NCBI RefSeq assembly: GCF_003576375.1
Contig: NZ_QWGE01000006.1
Coordinates: 91,704 to 155,703, forward strand
Direction: 5' to 3'
DNA length: 64,000 bases
DNA from: Pontibacter oryzae
GTDB lineage: Bacteria > Bacteroidota > Bacteroidia > Cytophagales > Hymenobacteraceae
Shown here: positions 34,470 to 41,563 of the stretch, piece after piece
How positions within the stretch are numbered: the stretch's first letter is position 1
How the letters are laid out: each line of letters opens with the position of its first letter
Position numbers and translations under genes: made by a program
The notes under the pieces: generated by a model
The model's database searches: none
Seen by the model: only the letters and a program-made list of their open reading frames with translations
What the model was told of the DNA's origin: nothing

Positions 34470-35108
34470 TTAGCGGTGAGGCTTTACAATGCCTAGGTCA
34501 AGGGCTTTTACGATCAGTTCTGCCGGCGATTTTATTTTGAGCTTGCGCAGAATGTTCTTTCGGTGCGAGTTAATGGTATGATGGCTCAGAAACAGCTGGT
34601 CGGCGATCTGCATCGTGGACTTACCCTCAGCAATGAGCTCGATAATCTCTACCTCGCGCGGTGTTAGCGGATGGCTGCTCTCTGGGGTGGCATCTTCGGC
34701 AAAAACAGCCTCCAGCACCTGACTGCACATAAAACGCTCTCCTCGGGCTGTGGCGCGTACGGCATTCACTATTTCCTGCTCGCCGCAAATCTTAAGCACA
34801 TACCCTGTGGCGCCTGCCTTTAGCGTTTCCAGCACAGTTTCCTTGGCACAGTCATCAGTAATAATGAGTAGGTTAATTTGCCCGACGGCCCCTCGCAGCG
34901 CCGCAAAACGTGAAGGCTCCAACAAACCCGGTTGGTTGCAGTCCAGCACAACTACATCGGGCATGTGCGTGGCTACAAGCTGCAGCAGGTCTTCTTCGCT
35001 GTCGGCCTCGGCAATAACCTGTAGCCCCTCCTGCTGCTGCAGAAGCGCTACTATCCCTTTCCGGATTAAAAGGTTAGCATCGGCTACAAGCACTTTTGTA
35101 GATGGCAT
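34470..35108 (-). CDS. NarL/FixJ-type response regulator
   Basis: 212 residues. The receiver (about 5-122) has VLVADANLL where the usual acidic pair is DD (one Asp lost), the phospho-acceptor Asp in VVVLDCNQPG (near 55), Thr in LLIITDD and Lys in GYVLK. A LuxR-type helix-turn-helix follows (about 150-205): LTPREVEIIELIAEGKSTMQI and SHHTINSHRKNILRKL. Regulators of this kind bind promoter DNA upon phosphorylation. No histidine kinase is adjacent, so it is an orphan. The altered acidic pocket may weaken Mg-dependent phosphorylation. Confidence 0.9.
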   Translation of the reverse strand: MPSTKVLVADANLLIRKGIVALLQQQEGLQVIAEADSEEDLLQLVATHMPDVVVLDCNQPGLLEPSRFAALRGAVGQINLLIITDDCAKETVLETLKAGATGYVLKICGEQEIVNAVRATARGERFMCSQVLEAVFAEDATPESSHPLTPREVEIIELIAEGKSTMQIADQLFLSHHTINSHRKNILRKLKIKSPAELIVKALDLGIVKPHR

Positions 35109-35250
35109 ATCAGTTTTTAGCAGGTTGATTACTCAGGAGTTGATGTAGAAAGCTCAAATTTATTTAGAAATAGTCTAAATAAAAAGAAAATAATATATAA
35201 TGCAAGTTATAACCTTGAAGTGGTGCAAAACATTAGTGCCGCGGTTTCTG

Positions 35251-35258
35251 TACCTTTG
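35251..35258 (+). promoter_or_regulatory. -7 element before hscB
   Basis: TACCTTTG followed by TGAGG, 33 bases before the ATG at 35291. Confidence 0.55.
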
Positions 35259-35290
35259 TGAGGCAACGCATACTTTAAAGCATTTTGCAG

Positions 35291-35827
35291 ATGAGCAACT
35301 ACTTCGAATTCTATAACATCCCGGAAAGTTTTCTGCTGGACGAAAAGGCCCTGAAAAGCACATACTACAAACTTAGCCGCGCGTATCATCCTGATTTTTT
35401 TGCCAACGAGCCGCAGGAAAAGCAGCAGGAGATTTTGCAACTGAGCACGCAGAACACTAACGCCTACCGAACTCTCTCCGACCCTGACCTGCGCATGCAG
35501 TATATTTTAAAGGAGCACGGCCTTTTGGAGGAAGGCGGCAAAAACGAATTACCTTCAGATTTCCTAATGGAGATGATGGATCTGAACGAGGAACTGATGG
35601 AGCTGGAGTTTGACTTCGACGCTGCCAAACTGCACGAAATAGGAGAAAAAAGCAGCGGCGTGATGGCGGAATTGGAAAATGACATACTGCCAGTTTTGCA
35701 GCGTTACCCTGAGCTACATGGCCTTACAAAAGAAGAGGCTTTGCAGGAGGTGAAGACCTACTATCTTAAGAAAAAGTATTTGTTGCGCATCCAGGAAAGT
35801 ATAGCAAAACTTGCGACAGGCTCATAA
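35291..35827 (+). CDS. hscB: Fe-S cluster assembly co-chaperone HscB
   Basis: 178 residues from the ATG at 35291. An N-terminal J-domain (about 1-75) has the HPD triad in SRAYHPDFFANEPQ, and the C-terminal three-helix domain (about 90-178) contains LPSDFLMEMMDLNEELMEL, the IscU-binding region of HscB. It would deliver the IscU scaffold to an HscA-type Hsp70. No isc/suf genes are next to it. A decayed copy of its last 75 codons is found 4.4 kb downstream (39995-40222). Confidence 0.9.
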   Translation: MSNYFEFYNIPESFLLDEKALKSTYYKLSRAYHPDFFANEPQEKQQEILQLSTQNTNAYRTLSDPDLRMQYILKEHGLLEEGGKNELPSDFLMEMMDLNEELMELEFDFDAAKLHEIGEKSSGVMAELENDILPVLQRYPELHGLTKEEALQEVKTYYLKKKYLLRIQESIAKLATGS

Positions 35828-36371
35828 CACTGGGCTTAAAACCTCTTGCATAGGCAACTCCTAAGATAAGGCTACCTACCGCAAGTTTTCAATTTCTGAT
35901 TTATGATGGCGTTGAGTTTGTAACATAACGGGGTCAGCGGCCCAAACTATAGCCTGTTAAAAGCGAGTAAGCCCTTCCTTTGCCATTACATATGCCAGAG
36001 ATACCGCAAGTATCGCTTGGGCAGCTTCCAGTTTATATAAGCTGCCCAAGCTATACTTTAAAGCATTCTTCAAGATTAGTCTTTCATTGATGTTATTCAC
36101 AAGCTGAAAGCTTGCCTCAAGTATAGCCACGAGTTGAAAAATCGCGGCAGAATTTGCCATTCCTATACTTCCTTCGGAGCAGCCGTTCTAAAATAATTGC
36201 TCCGTTCTCATTCGTGGTTTTATACTTTGCCATGGCAGCAACAGTCTCAGACATAGCTGCTCACTTATATTTATAGCCACAAACTATCATATCATCAGAT
36301 TTATTGATTTGTTCTATGATAGGCCGTCAACCAATTTTGTGATGTAAAAAATAACAATCCACATCACAATT
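35828..36371. other. Intergenic region made of decayed repeats
   Basis: No convincing gene. CCGCAAGTTTTCA ... GTTGAGTTTGTAAC at about 35879-35922 parallels 9393-9440; a perfect 13-base inverted repeat GCTTGGGCAGCTT / AAGCTGCCCAAGC lies at 36015-36027 and 36039-36051; CAAGCTGAAAGCTTGC near 36105 parallels part of the 9330-9415 element. A leftward 67-codon frame (35957-36160) spans these repeats and is not taken as a gene. Confidence 0.6.
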
Positions 36372-37904
36372 ATGATAAGAAGAGTACTTTTACTAGGAGT
36401 AACTTTGTTGGCATCCGGGCAAATGATTTTTGCGCAGCAGAAGCCGTTAACCACTAATACCGGAGCCCCGGTTGGCAACAACCAAAGCTCTAAAACTGCC
36501 GGTGAGAACGGCCCGGTTCTACTGGAAGATGTTCACCTGATCGAGAAGCTTGCCTCTTTTGACAGAGAGCGTATACCTGAGCGCGTGGTGCACGCACGCG
36601 GCGCCGGTGCACACGGCGAGTTTGAAAGCTACGGTGATTTCTCTGCATACACCAAAGCCTCTTTGTTCGGCACAAAAGGCAAGAAAACACCGCTTTTCGT
36701 GCGTTTCTCGACGGTAGTGCACGAGCAGGGCTCGCCAGAAACGCTTCGTGACCCGCGCGGATTTGCCGTGAAATTCTACACCGACCAGGGCAACTATGAT
36801 TTAGTTGGCAACAACCTGCCGGTGTTCTTCATCCGGGATGCCATGAAGTTTCCGGACATGGTGCACTCGTTCAAGCCCTCGCCTATCTACAACAAGCAAG
36901 ACCCGAACCGTGTATTCGACTTTTTGTCGCACCAGCCGGAGGCCACCAACATGCTCACCTACCTGTACACAAACCTGGGCACACCTGCCAGCTACCGCCA
37001 GATGGACGGCTTTGGCGTGCACGCCTTCAAATGGGTGAACGCGCAGGGTGAGGTAACTTATGTGAAGTATAAATGGACATCATTGCAGGGTGTGAAGAGC
37101 CTGTCTGCCATGGAGGCCTCGCAGATGCAGGGCAAAGACCACTCGCATGCCACCACCGACCTGTACGAGCAGATCAGCAAAGGCAATAACCCAAGCTGGG
37201 AGCTTTCTGTGCAGATGATTAAGCCGGAAGACCTGGACAAGTTTGACTTTAACCCACTGGACCCAACCAAGATCTGGCCGGAGTCTGTGGCGCCAAGTAT
37301 GAAAATCGGTAAGATGACGCTGAACCGCGTGCCGGGCAACTTCTTCGAAGAGGTAGAGCAGGCAGCTTTCTCGCCAGGCACCTTGGTACCGGGCATTGAG
37401 CCATCGGAAGACAAATTGCTGCAGGGCCGCGTGTTCTCATACTTTGATACGCAGCGTTACCGCTTGGGCGCAAACTTCCAACGCATCGATATAAACGCCC
37501 CAAAGGTAGAGGTGAACAGCAATAACCAGAACGGCACGTTTAGTAACCGTGGCAAAAACTCCAACATCAACTACGAGCCATCCGTGGTGCAGCAAGGCAC
37601 TTATACTGATAACAAGGCCTATGAGTACTCGGTGCGCAAGATAGATGCGGAGACCATGCAGCGTGTCATCTCCAAGCAGAACAACTTTGCACAGGCTGGC
37701 GAGCTGTACCGTTCGCTTTCCGAGGCCGACAAGAAGCACCTGATCAGCAACCTTGCCGGCGATCTAGGCCAGGTTAACAACAAAGTGATCGTCAACAAAA
37801 TGGTGAGCCACTTTTACCAAGCCGATGCCGACTATGGCAACCGCCTGATTAAAGCCCTGAAACTGAACAAAGCCGAAGTAACAGGACTGGTAGCCCAGAA
37901 CTAA
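36372..37904 (+). CDS. Catalase with a signal peptide (clade of small-subunit heme catalases)
   Basis: 510 residues, a typical length for a monofunctional heme catalase plus a signal peptide (LLLGVTLLASGQMIFAQQ, cleavage near residue 22), so it is probably periplasmic. Landmarks: active-site His in RVVHARGAGAHGEFE (near 74), FVRFSTV, RDPRGFAVKFYT, the Asn region GNNLPVFFIRD, and the heme-ligating Tyr in RVFSYFDTQRYRLGANF. It removes hydrogen peroxide. Followed by hemA (heme synthesis) and an exported ankyrin protein, all on the same strand. Confidence 0.94.
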   Translation: MIRRVLLLGVTLLASGQMIFAQQKPLTTNTGAPVGNNQSSKTAGENGPVLLEDVHLIEKLASFDRERIPERVVHARGAGAHGEFESYGDFSAYTKASLFGTKGKKTPLFVRFSTVVHEQGSPETLRDPRGFAVKFYTDQGNYDLVGNNLPVFFIRDAMKFPDMVHSFKPSPIYNKQDPNRVFDFLSHQPEATNMLTYLYTNLGTPASYRQMDGFGVHAFKWVNAQGEVTYVKYKWTSLQGVKSLSAMEASQMQGKDHSHATTDLYEQISKGNNPSWELSVQMIKPEDLDKFDFNPLDPTKIWPESVAPSMKIGKMTLNRVPGNFFEEVEQAAFSPGTLVPGIEPSEDKLLQGRVFSYFDTQRYRLGANFQRIDINAPKVEVNSNNQNGTFSNRGKNSNINYEPSVVQQGTYTDNKAYEYSVRKIDAETMQRVISKQNNFAQAGELYRSLSEADKKHLISNLAGDLGQVNNKVIVNKMVSHFYQADADYGNRLIKALKLNKAEVTGLVAQN

Positions 37905-37907
37905 ACA

Positions 37908-37945
37908 GTAGGGCGGGCCAGATAAAAAGCCTGGTCCGCCTTTAC
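37908..37945 (+). terminator. Terminator after catalase
   Basis: GGGCGGGCCAG (37911-37921) pairs with CTGGTCCGCCT (37931-37941) with one G-T pair, then TTACT. Confidence 0.65.
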
Positions 37946-38015
37946 TATACTTTACCCTAATCATACTTGCGCGATGCAGGTTTATACTTTCATCACGACG
38001 CATCTAATAGTTTAC

Positions 38016-39275
38016 ATGAGCACGTTACAGGTTATTTCTATCTCACACCAAACAGCCACGCTTGCATGGCGGCAGGCCCTGCAGCTGAGCAAAGAGGAGG
38101 CGGCAGCCTTTATGCAGGAGCTAAAAGAAGCGCACTTAGTAGAAGGTGTGATGGTACTGACTACCTGCAACCGCACCGAAGTATACTATGAGACAAATTG
38201 TGCCACACCCGGCATGATTCAGGAAAAACTGCTGCGCTTTAAGCAAATACAAGATACTGCTGCCTTTGCACCACTCTTTACCCATTACACCCATAGTGTA
38301 AGCGCGCTGCGCTATTTGCTGGAGGTTGGGCTTGGGCTCCGCTCGCAGGTTATCGGCGACAGGCAGATTATCACGCAGTTTAAGGAAAGTTATACGCTGA
38401 GCACCAACCTGAAAATGGGAAGCCCACTTCTGCACCAGGCGCTCCAAACACTTTTCAGGACGCATAAGCGCGTGCACAACGAGACAAATTTTAGGGCAGG
38501 CGCTGCCTCGGTGGGCTATGCCGCCCTGGAGCGTTTAATGGATTTCTTCCCGAGAAAAGACTTTGCGGCCAAACGAATGCTGATCATCGGCACGGGCCAA
38601 ATGGGAACTGATATTGCCCGCTACGCCGCCTCGTTTGGTTTTAAAGCCGTGAGCCTTACCAACCGCACCGATGCCAAAGCAGCCAAGCTTGCTACCGACC
38701 TTAACATGCACCACCTCCCCTACCAGCACTACCTAACGGAGATAAACGAGTATGATGTGGTGGTAAGCTGCGTGGGTGGCGGGGCGCAATTGCAGCATTC
38801 GCAGCTTGGTTTGGCTAAAGCAAAACGCGTACTCCTGGATTTATCGGTGCCACAAGGTATAGCGACAACAGCCGGACAGCTGGAAAATACCACCTTAATC
38901 AACATTGATCAAATTAATACCCGAACACAGGCAGTACAAGCTAGCCGGCAAGCCGCTATTGCGGAGGTAGAACATATTATTACAGAGCAGGCTACTGAAT
39001 TCTCTGCCTGGCTCCAGGACTTGCCCGTGGCAAAAGCAATAGGTGAGCTAAAGAGCTTCTTCGCCAACATTCTGACCTCGGAACTGGAAAAGCACCAACA
39101 GGCAAGTGAGCCTGAAGCTATACAAGCAGCTACGAAAGTCGCCCTGGACAGGCTAATCCGTAGGCCGGCAGGCGCACTCAGGGCCACTGCCGGAGACGAC
39201 AGGCAACAGCTGCTCGCTTCTATGCAAGCCCTTTTTAATATCACTCCTCCCGAGGAATCAGCCATACATCACTAA
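38016..39275 (+). CDS. hemA: Glutamyl-tRNA reductase
   Basis: 419 residues from the ATG at 38016, the start that places LQVISISHQTATL at the usual position; an in-frame ATG at 37974 adds 14 residues. It reduces glutamyl-tRNA to glutamate-1-semialdehyde, the first step of tetrapyrrole synthesis. The catalytic Cys is in MVLTTCNRTEVYYE (near 49), then GLRSQVIGDRQIITQ, the NADPH domain has LIIGTGQMGTDIARYA and LTNRTDAKA, and a C-terminal dimerisation helix follows. Lying right after catalase, it may help supply heme under peroxide stress. Confidence 0.94.
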   Translation: MSTLQVISISHQTATLAWRQALQLSKEEAAAFMQELKEAHLVEGVMVLTTCNRTEVYYETNCATPGMIQEKLLRFKQIQDTAAFAPLFTHYTHSVSALRYLLEVGLGLRSQVIGDRQIITQFKESYTLSTNLKMGSPLLHQALQTLFRTHKRVHNETNFRAGAASVGYAALERLMDFFPRKDFAAKRMLIIGTGQMGTDIARYAASFGFKAVSLTNRTDAKAAKLATDLNMHHLPYQHYLTEINEYDVVVSCVGGGAQLQHSQLGLAKAKRVLLDLSVPQGIATTAGQLENTTLINIDQINTRTQAVQASRQAAIAEVEHIITEQATEFSAWLQDLPVAKAIGELKSFFANILTSELEKHQQASEPEAIQAATKVALDRLIRRPAGALRATAGDDRQQLLASMQALFNITPPEESAIHH

Positions 39276-39305
39276 CAACACAACCATTTAAGTATACTTT
39301 TTACC

Positions 39306-39824
39306 ATGAGATCAATTTTCTTAAACATCCTTTTCATGATACTTCCCGCCCTGGCTTTTGCCCAGTCTGATAACCTGATTATGGCAGCCCGAGCCGGCGA
39401 TGTGGCCGCTATAAAGCAGCAGCTCCAAAACAAAGCCGACATAAACGCTACCGACGCCAGAGGTTTCAGCCCCTTGATTGTTGCCGTGTATGGCGGCTAC
39501 CAGGATGCCGTGGTCGTGCTTTTGGAGGCTGGTGCCAACGTGAACCAGCAAGACGCAAGCGGCAACACCGCCCTGATGGGTGCGGCGTTTAAAGGATACC
39601 CGGCCATTGCGGAATTGCTGATTAGCAAAGGCGCCGACGTGAACCTGCAGAACGGCAACGGCGGCACAGCCCTGATGTTTGCCAGCATGTTTGGCCGCAA
39701 CGACATGATAAAAGTGCTGGTGAACCACAAGGCTGACAAGCAGCTGAAAGACCAGCGCGGCCTTACCGCCCTGGACCTGGCCACGCAACAAGGCAACCAG
39801 GAAGGCATCAGCCTGCTTAAGTAA
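39306..39824 (+). CDS. Exported ankyrin-repeat protein
   Basis: 172 residues: a signal peptide (IFLNILFMILPALAFAQ), then four to five ankyrin repeats (NLIMAARAGDVAAIKQQL, DARGFSPLIVAVYGGYQDAV, DASGNTALMGAAFKGYPAI, NGNGGTALMFASMFGRNDMI, DQRGLTALDLATQQGNQEG). Ankyrin proteins encoded next to exported catalases, such as AnkB with KatB in Pseudomonas, support catalase activity in the periplasm. Here hemA separates the two, but shared strand, export and spacing suggest a similar partnership. Confidence 0.9.
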   Translation: MRSIFLNILFMILPALAFAQSDNLIMAARAGDVAAIKQQLQNKADINATDARGFSPLIVAVYGGYQDAVVVLLEAGANVNQQDASGNTALMGAAFKGYPAIAELLISKGADVNLQNGNGGTALMFASMFGRNDMIKVLVNHKADKQLKDQRGLTALDLATQQGNQEGISLLK

Positions 39825-39844
39825 CCCACTTTATACTTTGGTAT

Positions 39845-39894
39845 AAAAAAGCCCATGCCGCAGCTCCTGAACAGACTGTAGCATGGGCTTTATA
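39845..39894 (+). terminator. Terminator after the ankyrin gene
   Basis: AAAAAAGCCCATGC and GCATGGGCTTT (cores 39851-39858 and 39881-39888). TATACTT copies flank both sides. Confidence 0.75.
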
Positions 39895-39912
39895 CTTTGG
39901 TGCCGGCAATAA

Positions 39913-39940
39913 CGGCTTATAGTCTTTAGGCTATAAGCCG
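39913..39940. repeat. 10-base perfect inverted repeat
   Basis: CGGCTTATAG (39913-39922) and CTATAAGCCG (39931-39940), intergenic, no T-run; may be a REP-like remnant. Confidence 0.5.
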
Positions 39941-39994
39941 TGCCTCGCCTCTGCAGGAAAACAAAACAGAACAGCCTATTTGTTGGTGTAGATT

Positions 39995-40222
39995 GTAGAA
40001 CTGAAATTTAATTCTGACAGCACCAAGCGGCACGAAACAGCAGAAAAAAGCAGCGGCCCGATGGCCGAATTGCAAAATGATATACTTCCGGTTTTGCAGT
40101 GCTACCCTGAACTACACGGAGTTACAGAAAGAAGCCGTCGCAGCGTGTATAAACCTACTCTCGGAAGAAAAATATCTATTGCGCATTCAAAAAAGTTTAT
40201 CTAAGTTTGCATCACGTTCCTG
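39995..40222 (+). pseudogene. Decayed 3' fragment of an hscB copy
   Basis: Aligns by eye with 35597-35827, the last part of hscB: shared blocks include GAAAAAAGCAGCGGC, GAATTG-AAAATGA, GTTTTGCAG, TACCCTGA and TTGCGCAT. Roughly a quarter of the bases differ and small indels shift the frame, so it cannot be translated. The rest of the gene is absent. It ends next to tRNA-Leu(CAA), whose -7 element lies inside the former coding end. Confidence 0.75.
40202..40209 (+). promoter_or_regulatory. -7 element of tRNA-Leu(CAA)
   Basis: TAAGTTTG followed by CATCAC, 29 bases before the tRNA and within the hscB remnant. Confidence 0.5.
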
Positions 40223-40237
40223 AAAGAGGAACATGAT

Positions 40238-40321
40238 GCCTTGGTGGCGGAATTGGTAGACGCGCTGGTCTCAAACACCTGTGAGGTTACACTCGTGCCG
40301 GTTCGACTCCGGCCCAAGGTA
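40238..40321 (+). tRNA. tRNA-Leu (anticodon CAA)
   Basis: 84 bases, class II. Acceptor GCCTTGG/CCAAGGT, anticodon loop CTCAAAC, variable arm GAG/CTC, T arm GCCGG TTCGACT CCGGC. The anticodon stem CTGGT/ACCTG has a T-T mismatch at the second pair, where related tRNAs usually have ACCAG. CCA is not encoded. A strong terminator follows. Confidence 0.93.
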
Positions 40322-40329
40322 CAACTAGT

Positions 40330-40370
40330 AAAAAGCCCTTGTAAGTTAATGACTTGCAAGGGCTTTTTTT
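40330..40370 (+). terminator. Terminator after tRNA-Leu(CAA)
   Basis: AAAAAGCCCTTGTAAGT pairs with GACTTGCAAGGGCTTTTTT with one mismatch, then a T-run. Confidence 0.85.
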
Positions 40371-40439
40371 GTATCCCATTTCCTTAAAAAATTAAAAATC
40401 CTATTAGATTCTACTTGCATATAAGCACTATATTCAGGT

Positions 40440-40592
40440 ATGAAAAAAAGAGATGTTTTCTTGTTTGGAGCCGGTTCCGTAATCGATTGGAAAGGCCCCC
40501 TTGCTCTAGCAAAACAACTTTCGCTTAAAACATCTTCCCTAACAATGGCAACACAAGCGGACGCTTGCGCTAGGTGGGTTGTGTTTTGTTAG
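40440..40592 (+). pseudogene. Truncated 5' end of a gene, possibly a SIR2-like protein
   Basis: An ATG opens a 50-residue frame. The first 20 residues, MKKRDVFLFGAGSVIDWKGP, look like the nucleotide-binding start of SIR2-like proteins (a FGAG motif followed by D-W-x-G-P), many of which act in phage defence. At 40499 the frame runs into a REP-like repeat and soon stops at 40590. The rest of the gene is not seen in the window. The family call rests on a short motif and is tentative. Confidence 0.4.
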
Positions 40593-40601
40593 TTGCGGGT
40601 G
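40499..40601 (+). repeat. REP-like repeat unit A
   Basis: About 103 bases starting CCTTGCTCTAGCAAAACAAC and containing CACAAGCGGACGCTTGCGC (hairpin AGCG-GAC-GCTT region at 40552-40570). Unit B follows directly. Confidence 0.65.
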
Positions 40602-40705
40602 CCTTGCGCTAGCAATACAACTTTTTCATAAAGCATCTCACCCTAAAAATGGCAGCACATGCGGACGCTTGCGCTATGGTTTTTGTGTTTTTTTATTCGT
40701 TAGTG
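40602..40705 (+). repeat. REP-like repeat unit B (tandem copy)
   Basis: Starts CCTTGCGCTAGCAATACAAC and carries CACATGCGGACGCTTGCGCT at 40656-40675. About 80 percent like unit A by eye over the first 75 bases. Confidence 0.65.
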
Positions 40706-40791
40706 GTCTGTGTTATTTCAATTTATACTTAATTGCAAGAACCAAACAAGCTGCCGCAAAGTATGGTGAAGCTAAAACCATACGTTAGCAC

Positions 40792-41340
40792 ATGAGCAGG
40801 AAGTATAAATTCAGGGACCAGGACAAATTGCACTTTGTGAGCTTTTCGGTGGTGTATTGGCTAGATGTGTTTATCCGGGATGAGTACAGGCAGGTGCTGC
40901 TCGACAGCCTGCGATATTGCATGCAGCACAAAGGACTGGAAGTATACGCCTATTGCATCATGACGAGCCACGTACACCTGATCATCGGTAGCCAACAGGA
41001 ACCGCTCCAAAATATCATGCGCGACTTTAAGAGCTATACTTCCACACAACTCAAGAAAGCCATTCGGGAAAACCCACAGGAGAGTAGAAAAGAATGGATG
41101 CTGTGGCTAATGGAGCGGGCCGGAAAAAAGAACGGCAACAACAACGCGTTTCAGTTTTGGCAGCAGCACAACCACCCAATCGAGCTAAACACGAATTTTC
41201 TGCTGCAGCAGAAGCTGGACTACATCCACGAGAATCCGGTAAAGGCTGGATTTGTCAGCCTCCCCGAGGCGTATACTTACAGCAGCGCCGCTGCCTATGC
41301 AGGAGAACCTGGTTTGTTGGATATTATGCTGATTGAGTAA
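40792..41340 (+). CDS. REP-associated tyrosine transposase (RAYT, Y1/IS200-like)
   Basis: 182 residues with the HUH signature HVHLIIG (near residue 60) and a catalytic Tyr in DFKSYTSTQLKKAI (near 83), then QQKLDYIHENPVKAGFV, a motif of the bacteroidetal TnpA_REP group. RAYT enzymes cut and move single-stranded REP elements and are vertically kept domesticated transposases. REP-like hairpins CAAGCGGACGCTTG lie on both sides (40552, 40656 and 41376), as expected. Full length with intact catalytic residues, so likely active. Confidence 0.9.
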   Translation: MSRKYKFRDQDKLHFVSFSVVYWLDVFIRDEYRQVLLDSLRYCMQHKGLEVYAYCIMTSHVHLIIGSQQEPLQNIMRDFKSYTSTQLKKAIRENPQESRKEWMLWLMERAGKKNGNNNAFQFWQQHNHPIELNTNFLLQQKLDYIHENPVKAGFVSLPEAYTYSSAAAYAGEPGLLDIMLIE

Positions 41341-41375
41341 TGTGGGGATAACATAAACCACCGTTAGTACCGCGG

Positions 41376-41396
41376 CACAAGCGGACGCTTGCGCCA
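41376..41396 (+). repeat. REP-like core, copy C
   Basis: CACAAGCGGACGCTTGCGCC, downstream of the RAYT gene; only the core and a preceding CCGTTAGTACCGCGG are shared with units A and B. Confidence 0.65.
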
Positions 41397-41475
41397 GCTC
41401 ACTTGCTGTTGTCATAAAAATTAAACTCATCTCTAGCCCCACCATAGTTTCTAAAGGGGTTCGTTTCAAATCAAA

Positions 41476-41522
41476 ATTAGCCGCTACATTACATCGCGTG
41501 AGCGAGTAACATAGCGGCTAAT
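41476..41522 (-). terminator. Hairpin after the PLP enzyme gene
   Basis: ATTAGCCGCTA (41476-41486) pairs exactly with TAGCGGCTAAT (41512-41522), with TTAC/GTAA inside; leftward it is followed by TTTGATTTG. Confidence 0.6.
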
Positions 41523-41563
41523 ACAGGTATAGTTGGCTTTAGTATAAAAAACCTCTGCCAGTT

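Noticed and set aside
35957-36160. A 67-codon leftward frame
   Set aside because: It spans inverted repeats and decayed elements; the frame is likely open by chance.
40499-40680. Integron attC sites suggested by GTTAG/CTAAC and hairpins
   Set aside because: Spacing and core-site order do not fit attC, no integrase or cassette array is present, and the REP/RAYT explanation fits better.
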